The notes under the pieces are model-generated. The model worked only from the letters and a program-made list of their open reading frames with translations. It did not search any database and was not told where the DNA came from. Below, in pieces: positions 1-12,689 of a DNA stretch of 64,000 bases. The position numbers and the translations under genes were made by a program. Source of the stretch: Silene latifolia (Eukaryota; Streptophyta; Magnoliopsida; Caryophyllales; Caryophyllaceae); NCBI RefSeq assembly GCF_048544455.1, contig NC_133536.1, positions 30,258,152 through 30,322,151 on the forward strand, read 5' to 3'. The number at the start of each line of letters is the position of its first letter. The first letter of the stretch is position 1.

Positions 1-647
1 CAATAATATAAAATAGAGTAGAGAAGAAAGATGTAGCCTGGGTCGAATCGCGCTTGGCGCTTTCCTAAGAGAGATAACGCCTCCACTGCACTGGTTACCA
101 AATAGTGCGTTCCTCTCCCAAGATACGTATACCCGTTGGACTCCTTCGGTAGCAGCAAGAGGAGTCCCCGAACCGACGATCACCCGATGCTCAATAATAC
201 TTTTGTAGTATAAAATTATCTTTGTAACATATAAATACTTTAACAAAGGATAAGCGACAAAATGCTTATGAAAATAATATTGAAATGAGCTTAACCCAAA
301 AATCAATGTGCAACATCCAAAACCACTATTTTTGTACCCCAAAACGTATCCATATGAGTGTACCATTTATCTTAAATAGAAAGGACATTAATCATCCTTA
401 ATTGGTGGTGTAACCACACTTTGACCGTTGCACACAATATTCCACAAGCAACATAATGCTATCATTTAAAATCATACTAATTGTGGATTTAATAGCTTTC
501 AACCCATCAAAATAAATAGTATTGACCAAGTTTAATATTCTTTCTAACTCATCAAAATCAAAATTAATAGAGTAAATGCCTCAATTAATTATTTGGTCAA
601 ATATTAAAATTCACAATTAAATTCTTAAATCACAATATTTTCCAACA
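1..647 (-). repeat. 3' LTR (left copy, truncated by window edge)
   Basis: Nearly identical to 2472-3118. It ends at the CCAACA terminus and is followed by the polypurine tract at 648-660. How far it extends to the left cannot be seen. Confidence 0.75.
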
Positions 648-1895
648 ATCCCCCACATGATTTAAAAATTGAAAAACATTTTAAAATAATAAATAAATAA
701 GATTTAAAAATCCAAAAGAAAAAGAAATATCATTTTATAAAAATAATAATAGTGAGCATACGATACCGCGTAATAGGTGTAGGTACCTTTCAGGTTTGAA
801 CCAACACTTAGTGTAAGTGAGCTTGCACTTGAAAGAACCATAGTAGTATAAATACTTTAAACTAGGTCCCTTAGATCAAGCTTGGACTCACCACACACAC
901 GGTACGAGCAATCGATCAGGTTCTATCAGTTGTGCGCGTTAATGGTCATGCGCAGGTGTCTTGTATCATGAGTGTCTCTAGGGAGTTGCCCACGTCCCAT
1001 AGTAGCGACCACACTACTAACACTCACTAGGTGAATCCTCCATGGGTAAGTGTGACATCCACCCCGCAAAAAATTATGCCTTCGGATTCATTAAGAGTCA
1101 ATGCTCAACCTCAAACCGTCACAACCAAAAATCAATGAGAGCACCTCATAAAACACAAATATCACACTTCGCCATAGGAATGAGACGCGGACTAAAAATA
1201 AAATATCCGCCAAACAAATAAATGGTGCTCTCCTTAATTAGCCCATCCACAGCTTTGTTATTACCCGTTGAACTTCTTTCATAGGATCTCCAATCTTTGA
1301 AGACGGGTTTCCACTGTGATGGCTGCCACATGGGCAATAAGTCTCATTCCCCTCGACGATTCAATTCTCATAATTCAAGTACGTACTTGCTGGCCAGCTT
1401 TTTTATAAATGGATCCGTGATATCACTTTCTGAATATTCAAATAAAGAACACCATCATGATGGAAAATCACGTGTCACAAAGACCACGTCTCAAATATCT
1501 CATTTTCTCATGAAACTTTGCAATTTTAGCTTTTAGTTAAAAATCTTCCCCCACATAATAATGGAATAGGAATGATAGGCGGCTCAAATAATATAAGTAT
1601 ATAGAATATATCGTGATAACTTTTCGATCATTTCGCTTCCATGCTCGTGGTGTCCAATAATATAAAAATAATAATAGTTGGCTTTGGAGATCTTCATAAT
1701 ATCGCTCCTCCAAGAAATAAAAATAGCCATGACATCGAACCTTTGTCAAATGAAAATAAATAGCCATAGTAAACCTCTGCCATATAAAAATAAATTCTCA
1801 TTGTAGCATTTGGACTCATCAAACTTAACGTCCAACTCGCTTCAATATACCCTTCAAATAAATAATGAAAAATATAATTAGTGGGACATATAATA

Positions 1896-1929
<34 letters not shown>

Positions 1930-2471
1930 TATCTTCCGGATGCTACACCTTCACCCCACATTTAAGATAAGATAAAATTGTAAGATTTACGACACTAATC
2001 ACATCCACCAACCGAAAAAACTCCTTTAGCCAATTAGCTTGAACAATATTGACGATGCACCACGTATCATGTGTGCCGAAATAAATATGGTGATAAATTA
2101 AATCTAATATTATCATTTAATCAATTATTACCTCTTTAATCATTTAAAAAAAAATACATTGATAATGTATAATGATAATAAAACCTCATTAAATCACTTA
2201 TTGAACTAATACAATATACATAAGTTAACAATCACGCACCCATTGACATGTCATAACCATAATGAAAGCAAATAAGCAATAAGCTCACGACTCAATGAAA
2301 CAAACATTGCATAGCATAATATATAATCCTTGAAACACATAAGTATGTCACCTATTTGGATAAACATAAATACCCAACACTTAGTGTAAGTGAGCTTGCA
2401 CTCGAAAAAGTGGAGCAATATATTACCGTATTACAACAAAATACAATAATATAAATGACGTAAATAAAAGA
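648..2471 (-). other. Non-coding interior of the copia-like element
   Basis: No gag, protease, RT or integrase motif in any frame. A 28-bp stretch (ccaacacttagtgtaagtga and following) occurs at about 803-830 and again at 2374-2401, near the two ends of the interior. An AAT microsatellite lies at about 1889-1929. The short ORFs here have no recognisable content. Confidence 0.6.
1889..1929. repeat. AAT microsatellite
   Basis: An uninterrupted run of about a dozen AAT units in an AT-rich stretch. Confidence 0.9.
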
Positions 2472-3118
2472 ACAATAATATAAAATAGAGTAGAGAGAAA
2501 GATGTAGCCTGGGTCGAATCGCGCTAGGCGCTTTCCTAAGAGAGATAACGCCTCTACTGCACTGGTTACCAAATAGTGCGTTCCTCTCCCAAGATACGAC
2601 AACCCGTTGGACTCCTTCGGTAGCAGCAAGAGGAGTCCCCGAACCGACGATCACCCGATGCTCAATAATACTTTTGTAGTATAAAATTATCTTTGTAACA
2701 TATAAATACTTTAACAAAGGATAAGCGACAAAATGCTTATGAAAATAATATTGAAATGAGCTTAACCCAAAAATCACTGTGCAACATCCAAAACCACTAT
2801 TTTTGTACCCCAAAACGTATCCATATGAGTGTACCATTTATCTTAAATAGAAAGGACATTAATCATCCTTAATTGGTGCTGTAACCACACTTTGACCGTT
2901 GCACACAATATTCCACAAGCAACATAATGCTATCATTTAAAATCATACTAATTGTGGAGTTAATAGCTTTCAATCCATCAAAATAAATATTATTGACCAA
3001 GTTTAATATTCTTTCTAACTCATCAAAATCAAAATTAATAGAGTAAATGCCTCAATTAATTATTTGGTCAAATATTAAAATTCACAATTAAATTCTTAAA
3101 TCACAATATTTTCCAACA
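2472..3118 (-). repeat. 5' LTR (right copy)
   Basis: Direct repeat of 1-647. It ends at CCAACA and the next five bases (gttac, 3119-3123) are the right member of the expected target-site duplication. The left member would lie outside the window. Confidence 0.75.
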
Positions 3119-6100
3119 GTTACTCCACCATTTCCCCTACAATCACCGACTTTATCGAATGGGCAAAGAGTGTGAATAGACAAGTCTCAGAACTAGAAAG
3201 TGTAGTAGCATCCCTACGTATTCCAAGTGCAACACCTAAGGAACGTGCGCCACTAAATCTCTCTCAATATTCTACAATGCAAGAAGTAGTAGCCATGGTT
3301 GATGAGCTAATCGACTAAATCATCCCCTTGGAAGTGGAAATCATAAGGTTGAGAGAGCTTGCTACTATCAATGGAGTATGGGCCGATGACGATGAAGATG
3401 AATACCTCACCGAACACTACCTAGTCAAAATCAGTGAGGAAATAGTCAAAAACAGTGAGGACCAAGATATAGACTACCTTACTCGTTCAGGGCGTCCATA
3501 TCAAAACACTTCTTAAAATGGTCCCATAACTAATGGTTCGGTTACCAACACCAACGTTGTCACCCCAAGTGATGGCGAGGATACCTCTACTGACCATTTA
3601 CTAAAGCAACTACAGAAGACAAAGGTTGATCTTTCAGTCTGGCAACTAGTTGCAAGCTCATTCCCTCATCGCCAAGCATTGCTGCAAGCATTGGCTAAAT
3701 TAAACATGGCACATAACTCTACGCCTGATGATGTAGTCAACTTGGTCTTCCAAGATTCAACTAAGCTAAGTAACCCAGTTACTTTCTCGGATGAAGATTT
3801 GCCACCTTTTGATGCTAGTCACAACTTAGCTCTATACATCACTGTCATTTGCTTAAAGAAGAATGTGCCAATGACTTTGGTAGATGATGGCTCGGCAGTC
3901 AACGTCATACCATTGAAAACAGCATACAAGTTAGGTATGAAAGAGTCAGATTGGACCCCTACCAACCAAGGTGTTCGCGCATATGATGGTACACGACGAA
4001 AAGTGGTAGGACTAGTAAACCTTACCATAGCCACAGGGCCGATCGAGCGAAAGGTTAACTTTCAAATAGTGGATATCGAAGCATCCTTCAACATACTTCT
4101 GGGAAGACCTTTGATTCACGCTTCCAAAGCGGTAACATCCACCCTCCACCAGAAAATCAAGATTCCACTGGATGGCAAAGTAGTGACGATCACTTCATCG
4201 CCTATCAAGGCAGTAATAGAAAAGATGTCAAGCAACCAAGTGATTGCAGATCCAGTATATGAGCTTGGGGGCTTCCATAATGTAAATCTTGTAGAGAGCG
4301 AGTTGGCACCCTTGTACTTCGATCCCTACTCTAATTTAGTGGTCAACCACATACTCAAATCTCAGGGATACTTCCCGGGGATGCCATTGAATCCTTTCCT
4401 AAGAAATACCTTTGCACCTTACAAAGAAGGAAACTCTCAAAGGATACCACTGGGATTAGGATACAAACCCACCAAAGAAGAAGCTCTAGAGATGCTCACA
4501 CAATTCCAAAACCGCAAGACCGTGGGAATCCAAATGTGACCCTATCTCCCTACCCTAAATGGATATTTCGTTAGAGAAGGGAGTCAAGAATACTTTCATG
4601 AGTTCCCCGAACCTTGGCACTACAAAGGAAAGCAACTAGCTGGAATCGAGATCTTTCACGATTGCTTCTTCATTCCTTCAGAATCGGTTCCTACCGTCAA
4701 GAGTCGCCAAGCACCTTGCTTGGACGAACAAGCTGTTAGCTTATTATTTGGAGAAGATCGATTTGTTAGAGCCGCGCAGGACGAGATCATTACCATGATA
4801 CTTTAGGTTGACCACTTCAACCCTACCGCGTTGATCACAGAAACTAGTTCGAATCAGCAGAAAGGATGGAGGAAATCAATCAAATGGACCAACAACAAAG
4901 GAAGACTCTTCAAGCTCACCACTGGAGAAGGAGAGATGTTCAAAGGAGAACCAGAAGACAATGAATTCGAGTCAGAGTCAGAGTCGGAGTCTAGAGAAGT
5001 CCCTAGAGAGTCTCCTCCTGTCGTCACTCCCACTCCCCTTGTTTCTCCTAGCATAACATCGAGTAGTAACAGTAGTCTGGGAAATGTCCCGACAGCTGTC
5101 CCTTTACCGCCACTGACTACTGAACAGATGGCTTTCTTGTTTCAACTCTTTTCAAATTTTAATATGAATAAATCAGATTCTGCTTACTCTTTGTGTTATT
5201 CTGAATGCAATTCTGTTTACGATGATAATGTGGATGACCCAGACCCAGACTCAATCGAACTACCTCCCTACAGAACTAAAGAAATACTACAAGAGGGGGA
5301 AGGGGAACCAGTTATAGAGAACACTTAACCCATTAACGTAGGAACCGAACTAGAACCCCAAGAACTTAGGATAGGGACAACCTTGAGCCCCACTGAAAGG
5401 GCCAGTTTTATAGACGTCCTATACGAGTTGAAAGATGTTTTTGCTTGGTCCTACAAAGACATGCCCGGGATCGACAGGGATATTGCCGAACATAGAATTC
5501 CGATCAAACCAGGTTTCAAACCTGTAAAGCAGAAGCTTCGTCGAATGAGGACAAAATGGGCTCTTAAAATCAAAGAAGAAGTCGATAAACAATTCAAAGA
5601 CGGGTTCATCAAAGGTTCCGAGTACTCATATTGGGTAGCCAACATAGTACTCGTGCCCAAAAAGGATAGAAGAATCCGTGTTTGTGTTGATTTCAGATAC
5701 TTGAACAAAGCGAGTCCCAAATATGACTTTCCTCTACCACATATCGACATATTGGTAGATAACACAGCAGATCACGCGTTATTGTCCTTCATGGATGGGT
5801 ATGCGGGGTATAATCAGATCAAGATGGCCATAGAAGACATGCATAAGACCACCTTCGTCACTCAATGGGGTACCTATTGCTACACAGTTATGTCATTCGG
5901 GTTAATCAATGTTGGAGCTACATATCAACGCACTGCGACTACGCTACTACATGACATGATGCATAAAGAAGCCGAGGTGTATGTAGACGATATGATTGTC
6001 AAGTCCAAGGATAGAGAGGGGCACATTAATAACCTTCGAAAGTTCTTCTCAAGACTACGAAAATACAAAATGAGGCTCAACCCTCAAAAATGTGCATTTG

Positions 6101-6454
6101 GGGTAACGTCCGGCAAACTTCTAGGATATGTCATCAGTCAACGAGGAATAGAAATCGACCCTTCCAAAATCAAGGCTCTGATTGAAATGCCACAACTTCA
6201 GACGAAGAAGGAGGTTATAGGATTTTTAGGCAAGGTGCAATACATAAGTCGGTTCATATCGAAACTCACCATGATCTGCGAACCTATCTTCAAAAAGTTA
6301 AAGAAAACAGATCACACCATGTGGGATGACGACTGCCAAAAGGCGTTCGACAGAATCAAGGAGATACTAGCCAAGCCACCAGTGCTCATGCCTCCTCAAC
6401 GAGATCAACCTCTTGGTTTATATCTCACAGTGACTGAAACAGCCATGGGGGCTA
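3119..6454 (+). pseudogene. Tat polyprotein, protease and reverse transcriptase part
   Basis: One reading frame with nonsense codons at 3316, 3514, 4537, 4804 and 5326. The aspartic protease is at about 3870-4140, with an active-site-like VDDGSAVNVIP and the ILLGRPLIH flap-side motif. An acidic serine-rich linker follows (about 4930-5300, SESESES). The RT spans about 5430-6200, with RVCVDFRYLNK, FPLPHID, YNQIKM, FVTQWGTYCYTVMSFGL and an intact YVDD box at 5980-5991. The connection continues with the IKALIEMP and FLGKVQYISRFI motifs. In life this would be cleaved into protease and RT acting in virus-like particles. The frame is cut at 6454 by a solo LTR and resumes at 7442. Confidence 0.88.
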
Positions 6455-7441
6455 TGTTGGGGTTGGTGTCCTTAACAGTTAGTGCAAGGACTTATAAACC
6501 TCTAAAAGGATCAAAGGGCATACTTTTGGTATTATTATCAGTTGATCCACGTTTATCAATAACGGTTGGCTTGCTAGATAAGTTTGACGTTATTGTCATA
6601 CAGATGGCGGTGATCAACTGGTCCCTAAAAGTCACACCTATAGGATACGTTCGAGAGATGTGACGGTATGAAAATACTGTCATGTAGATGCCAAAATTGA
6701 CTAACCAGTTAGTCCGAGTTATTTGACTAGTAATTAGTCAAATATGTGATGTTGAGATATTATATTTAATACGGATTAAATATCATGAGCTAAGGCGAAT
6801 TAACCAGTTAATTCGTAAAATTAAATATAAGCGTTTTATATTTAATTAATTTATATTGAATAAATTATACAATACTGTTTTTGTCGGATACGTATTAATA
6901 ATTCAGCTAACCCGTGTTATTAGCTGATGCCTAAATTTCCGATAACCGATAACAGTTTATAATCAGACCGCGTCATATACATTTAGCAATTTATGAGCCG
7001 GACCACGAGGTAAAATTAAGAGGAAGTGGAAGCCCACTTCCCCATGCAAACCCACGGCTGGCCGAGGTTAACAAAAGGAGAGACTCCCTCTCCTTTTAAC
7101 CTAGACATTTCATTTTACAGAAAACTAGGGTTTTGGAGACACTTTCTCTCTGAAACTCAGATCTCACATCTCGAAAACCTCACAACAAGTTCTCCCAATA
7201 TTGCAAGGCAATCGGAGAACACGTTCTAGCACAAGGGCATTTCTCGGACAAGGTCTTGGGTGCAACAATTAGGAGGGAATCTCATTTGATTTCTGTTCTT
7301 TACGCCGTGCATCAAAGGACCCGAGGTTATTTCTTGTTCCTTATCGTTTCTATTGTATTTATGTTTTATGACAATAATCACATGTTTAAATTTACGTTAT
7401 AGTCCTAAATTTAAAGGGTATTATACGGATGTATACCCACA
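6455..7441 (+). mobile_element. Solo LTR in the Tat RT-RNase H junction
   Basis: A 987-bp insert begins TGTTGGGG and ends CCCACA. It is flanked by perfect 5-bp repeats ggcta at 6450-6454 and 7442-7446. Removing it restores the junction between the RT connection domain (TAMGAML) and RNase H (AQTVGKEERAIYYL). No internal region is present, so the second LTR and interior were lost by LTR-LTR recombination. The TGTTGG start resembles copia LTRs. Strand is tentative. Confidence 0.88.
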
Positions 7442-8902
7442 GGCTATGCTAGCACAAACCGTTGGGAAAGAAGAAAGAGCTATCTACTACCTTAGTAAGA
7501 AGTTCTTGGAGTATGAATGTAAGTACACACTACTCGAAAAGACATGCCTCGCTCTTGTGTGGGCAACGAAGAAGCTACGCCATTACATGCTTAGCTATTC
7601 AGTCAAGGTGTACTCAAGAATGGATCTTGTCAAATACCTCTTCGAAAAACCCGTTCTCAATGGACGCTTAGCAAGATGGACCTTGATGCTCTCAGAATTC
7701 AATCTCAAATATGTACCTCTGAAAGTTATAAAAGGGCGTGCCGTCGCCGAGTTTTTCGCAGAAAATCGCATCAATGATGCCCAAACGATAGACAGATGGT
7801 CGTTTCTAGACGAGGAAATACTCCAAATCGATGTAGACTCTTGGGACCTTTATTTTGATGGAGCGTCGAACCTAAGAGGATTTGGAATAGGAGTGTTGCT
7901 CATTTCTCCTGAAGGTGAGCATACACCACTCTCTGTCAAACTCGACTTCAAGGTGACAAATAATGCAGCAGAAAATGAAGCTTGCCTCATTGGGCTACAA
8001 GCGGCAGTAGGCTTAGGCATCAAGAATCTTCGGGTACATGGAGATGCATCCTTGATCATCAACCAAGTTATGGGGTCTTGGAAAATTCGAAGTGAAAGTC
8101 TGGCACCCTATCAGGCCAGGATAGACCAAGTTGCCCAATTCTTCGATCAAGTAACTTACCTACACCTACCTCGAGAAGAGAATCAATTTGCAGATGCTCT
8201 TGCAAAGCTTGCATCTTTGATTAATATGCCAGGTGATATGGTAGAAATGCCTTTATGCATCGAACGACGGTCAGAACCAGCTTATGTTCACCAAATCAAA
8301 GATGAAGAAGAAAACCCAGAAGAGTCTTGGTACCAAGCAATTCTGAACTTCAAGCTCAATGACACTTATCCACCAGATATGGATAAAAGGGGACAACGTG
8401 CTATACGCTTACTAGCCTCCCAATACGTCCTCATGCAAGGAGAATTGTATAAAAGAACACCTCTTGGTGTATTCTTGCGTTGCCTTGATCATTCAAAGGC
8501 ACAGAAAGTAATGGAAGAAGTCCACTATGGAGAGTGTGGCCCTCACATGAGTGGACCAATGATGGCAAAGAAAATAAAGCGTTTGGGATATTACTGGACC
8601 ACACTGGAATCCGATTGCATAAAATATGTCAGACATTGCTACAACTGCCAAATCTTCGGAAATGTGCAACACGTCCCTCCTTCATTACTCTACACCATGA
8701 CATCTCCTTGGCCATTTTCTGGTTGGAGAATCGATATCATCGGGAAGATCACCCCAGCCGGAATAGGAGGTCACTGTTTCATTTTGGTGGCAATCGACTA
8801 TTTCACCAAATGGGTAGAAGCAGCATCCTACACTAGTCTCACAGCAAAAAACGTGGCAAGGTTCATATAAACCAATATCATCTGTCGATATGGTTGCGCA
8901 CA
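7442..8902 (+). pseudogene. Tat polyprotein, RNase H and integrase N-terminal part
   Basis: Continues the polyprotein in frame after the solo LTR. A first RNase H-like block (SKKFLEYECKYTLLEKTCLA) is followed by a second, plant-type RNase H at about 7846-8225 (LYFDGASN, NNAAENEACLIGL, HGDASLIINQ, NQFADALAKLAS). The integrase HHCC zinc-binding module is at about 8520-8660 (HYGECGPHMSG through CYNCQ). The start of the catalytic core is at 8700-8866 (WRIDIIG, FILVAIDYFTKWVEA). A TAA at 8866-8868 replaces the usual lysine in ARFIKTNI. The frame is cut at 8902 by the Athila-like element and resumes at 19923. Confidence 0.88.
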
Positions 8903-10613
8903 TGATATGGATCAAAGGTTGGTCGTCACACATCCAATCAAACACAATTTATAACTTCACAAACAACTCTACAATTAGTAAAGAGGCAAGTAAAGGTCGG
9001 ATCCCAAGGGACGGGAATTGAGATGAGATTTCTATTGAAACTAGTGGTGTCTTAGGGGTGTCACAATTTGGGTTGATGTAGAAGGTCACTAAACTAAATA
9101 GCAATAAAAGTAAATAAGCAAGATAAATTGAAAGGGTTGTAAACAATTGATAAAAAGCACTAGGGTGTCATGGGGTCATAGGGGAATCATGGGAATTGAT
9201 CATACATACATGTTCTCAAATTATAAGCAAGCAATTATTGTTGTGATGGATTGAGTTGGGTTATATCTTACAATCCTAGGAAAGTTTAGGTCCCGGAGCC
9301 GAATCGATTAGATTGTACAACACCTACAAGTCGACTTAGTCTTCCCTACTCAACAACATGCATGGTCTAATGAGACTCGAGTTGGTTTATGTCTTACAAG
9401 TCTCATTGAAAAGATAGGTGATGGGTAAAAAATGCAAGGATTCATAGGCTCGCATTTCATCAAACATAACATGTGCATGAGTTGAGATCAAAACAAGCAA
9501 GCAAATAAACCATGAAAGCATATTAATTTAAGCATGAATCATTCCCCATGTTGGTTTCCCCTAATTACCCATTAACCCTAGCTAGGTGACTACTCACTCA
9601 TTATCATGTTGATCATGCTAGCAAGGTTGTCAATCATACCAACAAAGTAAAACATGATGAATAAATGAAAGTAATTAACAATAATTAAAAAGGGATTAAG
9701 AGGATTATACCTACTAATGATTCCAATAATAAAGCAAGAATAAAAGAAGTACTTGATGCTTGATTGAGAGGTTGTCAATCTCCCAATAATAACCCAAATA
9801 ATCTTCAATTACCCAAAATAAAGGATGAACAAAAGAGAGATTAAGGAAATAAAACTTGTATTAAAACTTGATTAATTGTTGATTACAAAACTAAAGAGAG
9901 ATTTGATTGATATTAACTACTCTAAGAATTGATAAGAAGAACATGCTCTTCTAATTAGACTAATGGGGTATTTATAGTGGAAATTAGGTGGATGCATTAG
10001 GGTTAACTAAGGGCTAAACTAGTAATTACACTTTTTAGAATTGAGCAGGGAGACGCCGGTATTTTTCGAAGGAAGGGCTTCTTTCTTTGAAGCTTGAAGG
10101 AACGAAATCTCACTGTCTTGGAATCCGTGCATCCTAGGCACAGGACGGCCGGATTTGTGAGGCTGGGCATGGGCGTCTTCTGGGCTTGCTGCCCGGGCGT
10201 CTTTGGCAGAAGACGCACGGATTGTGCTGTGGAGGACGGGCGGATTCAGGGCAATCCGCACGGATTGCTGCTCAGCTTTGTTTCTTCTTCTTTTCTTCCC
10301 TTTTCTTCATAAAATCCTTGGGGATTTCCTCGGGGATGCAAGGATCCTTTCTCGTCATTGCCCAACTACTATAATATATACAAAGGCCTTCTAATCTTGT
10401 CTCTCCTTGATGCTTGGTCATTGAATTCAATCAATTTAGTCTCGTTTTGCCATGAAAATGCAAGATTCTTACTCATTTCCTACCAAGGGATCAAAATCTC
10501 AAAGAATATGCAAAACAAAGAACTAAAGACAATAAATGACCCAAATATGCACTAAAAAGCATGGGAACAAGGCTAATTCGGGGACTAAATATGTGCTAAT
10601 TATGGTCACATCA
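8903..10613 (-). repeat. Athila-like 3' LTR
   Basis: Matches 18214-19922 with TG...CA ends. On minus it contains a TATA box (TATAAATA, 9969-9976) and, upstream of it, the motif array at about 10122-10272. The polypurine tract lies just outside at about 10614-10630. Confidence 0.92.
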
Positions 10614-12689
10614 AATATCCCCAAACCGAACCTTTGCTCGTCCCGGGTAAAGAGGTGACAAAGACTAGGACCATTATTTAAACTAACCTAATAACATAGC
10701 CGATATGAGACAATTAGCGGGTCTCACTCCGCCCCTTCAACTGACAACAAGACAACCATGAGGTAGGATGCCTTCTTGCAAGGCAAGGTGGGTCTTGCCA
10801 AAATGGCGACACATCCAAACATTAAGCACACAAAATCAAATAATGGATGCATCTACAAAAGGAATAGCCACTTCCTCATCAAGTGGCGGAGGCACTAAAG
10901 AGGAACAAATTTAAGAGCATATAATTCTTCACAAATACTAGTTCAACAAATTACTAGGGCTAAGAGGATGGCACTAAATCACCTCCAAATGGTGTTAAAC
11001 TAGACTATTTTCGTCCTCAATTTCCAAATGTTTTCGTCAAGGGCGATCGGATGGTGGTGGAATGATGATCCCTATGATGCTAGTAGCATATGACATGACA
11101 AATCTCGAATTCTCTACAAAAGTAAACGTCATGGATCGTCCCAAACTCGACAAAGTGGCTTGACAAAAAGGCTTTTTGGGAATGAAATGCTCAAATCGTT
11201 ATAAACAAAGGGTGGATATGACTAGTATTCAAAAATTGACCTCATTTAACTTTCACATTTCAAAAATATAATATGGGGTTTGTCCCTTCCGGGCTAATGT
11301 CCTTTGCTTTCGCCAATCGCTTATTAGGCAACCGGTTAACCTCAAGACAATAGCTTTTCGGGGTGATAGTCACTCTGTCTCTGGGCGGTTGAATTCACAA
11401 CCGTGTGGGGGCCCAATTCAATGGATCCCTCTCCAAAGCACATCGAAGTGGTACGCCTCCATCAAAACAACTAAATTTCTCAACATTTCAACATTTCATA
11501 ACAATTGAGGTATCCTTGGCATTAAATTACTTCCACATAACAAAATCTTCGAAATGAGCACTTCAAACTTATTAATAGAAAGTATTTTTGGGTTGCCTTA
11601 CCACAAGGTCAATCAAGGTCATCTAGACAAGTTAACCAAGTCCACATCGCATCACGGGGTTGGATAGGTGACTCACATGCAAACCCTTGACTAGGCTTTG
11701 GGTCATGGGTCAAAAGACACTAGTATGACACAATCTAGGGTGTTTTACAACCATTCTAGTAGGCAAAGTCTTAAGTTGAAAAAGTATTTGTAATGGCTTA
11801 GTTGCTCTTGTCAAAGTTCCCAATTAGGCACTTTTCAAAATTTTCATCTAAATGCAACTATATGCCATGATGCAACTATTATATACATCCTAATGCAAGT
11901 GATTCTACCAACTAATATGACATATAAACTAAATGCAAGTCCTAAGTTCACATTGTTATACCGCATCAATCAAAATAAAGCCACATAGTCATTAACATAA
12001 AGAGGAAAAAGGAGATTGGAAAGATCATACCATGCGGTCTTCATGATCCTCATGTCTCGGATGTGGCGTAGTCGGTCAATGTGAACAAGGATAGAACAAA
12101 CACAATATATACAATAATATATACAAGACTACACTACAAAGGAAATGAACTTGTTTTTGGATTTTCAATTTTTCAAATTTTTATGGTTTTTCGAAATTTT
12201 TCAATTTTTTGGATTTTTGAATAAAAGTTAAGTTAGAATTCCCCATCCCCACACTAATATGGGCATTTTCCTCAATGGCCAAGATGATGGGAAATTATGC
12301 AAACATGAGGCATGATTTCTATACTAAATGCAAGCTACACTATTCTACACTACATGATGCATGGTTTTTGTTTATGACGGAGAGGATAATTTAGATTACC
12401 TCCCGTTGTGTATGCATTGACTTCCCCAAACCGAGTTAGACATTATTGCTAATGTCCTAAGGATGGGTGTAGTTCATGCACACACTATACAATGCATGAA
12501 ACTAATTTTGTCATTTTGGATTTTGAAAGATGGGAACAATAAAATGAGAACACCTCAATGGGACCGAGGTGTTAGTCCTCTATGGTGCTAGGACTACTCC
12601 AACAATGATCAAGATTAATAAATAAAACAAAGAGAGAAGTAGAACAAACCTCGAGAGGGTAGGAGCCTCTAAAGCTTACTAATCTTCCA
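10614..12689 (-). other. Non-coding 3' region of the Athila-like element
   Basis: About 2 kb between the ORF1-like gene and the 3' LTR with no supported ORF. It starts with the minus-strand polypurine tract and contains a T-rich, repeat-like patch at about 12150-12235. RT, RNase H and integrase motifs are absent here. Confidence 0.75.

Larger units (their letters stand above)
1..3118 (-). mobile_element. Copia-like non-autonomous LTR element, left end outside window
   Basis: Two direct repeats of 647 bp (1-647 and 2472-3118) differ at only a few positions and both end in ttttccaaca, so on the minus strand they begin TGTTGGAAAA as copia LTRs do. Next to the left repeat, at 648-660, lies a minus-strand purine run (ATGTGGGGGAT) of the kind that primes plus-strand synthesis, so the left copy is the 3' LTR. 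The 1.8-kb interior has no open frame above noise and no gag or pol motif. I see no clear tRNA-iMet primer site beside the right LTR. The right end abuts Tat coding DNA at 3119, so the element is inserted in the Tat element. Confidence 0.75.

Noticed and set aside
2352..2837. 161-codon minus-strand ORF
   Set aside because: Runs over the LTR end and has no gag, pol or other motif.
10003..10394. Several short ORFs in the Athila-like LTRs, repeated at 19313-19703
   Set aside because: They lie in LTR regulatory sequence with the motif array. Duplication only reflects the two LTRs.
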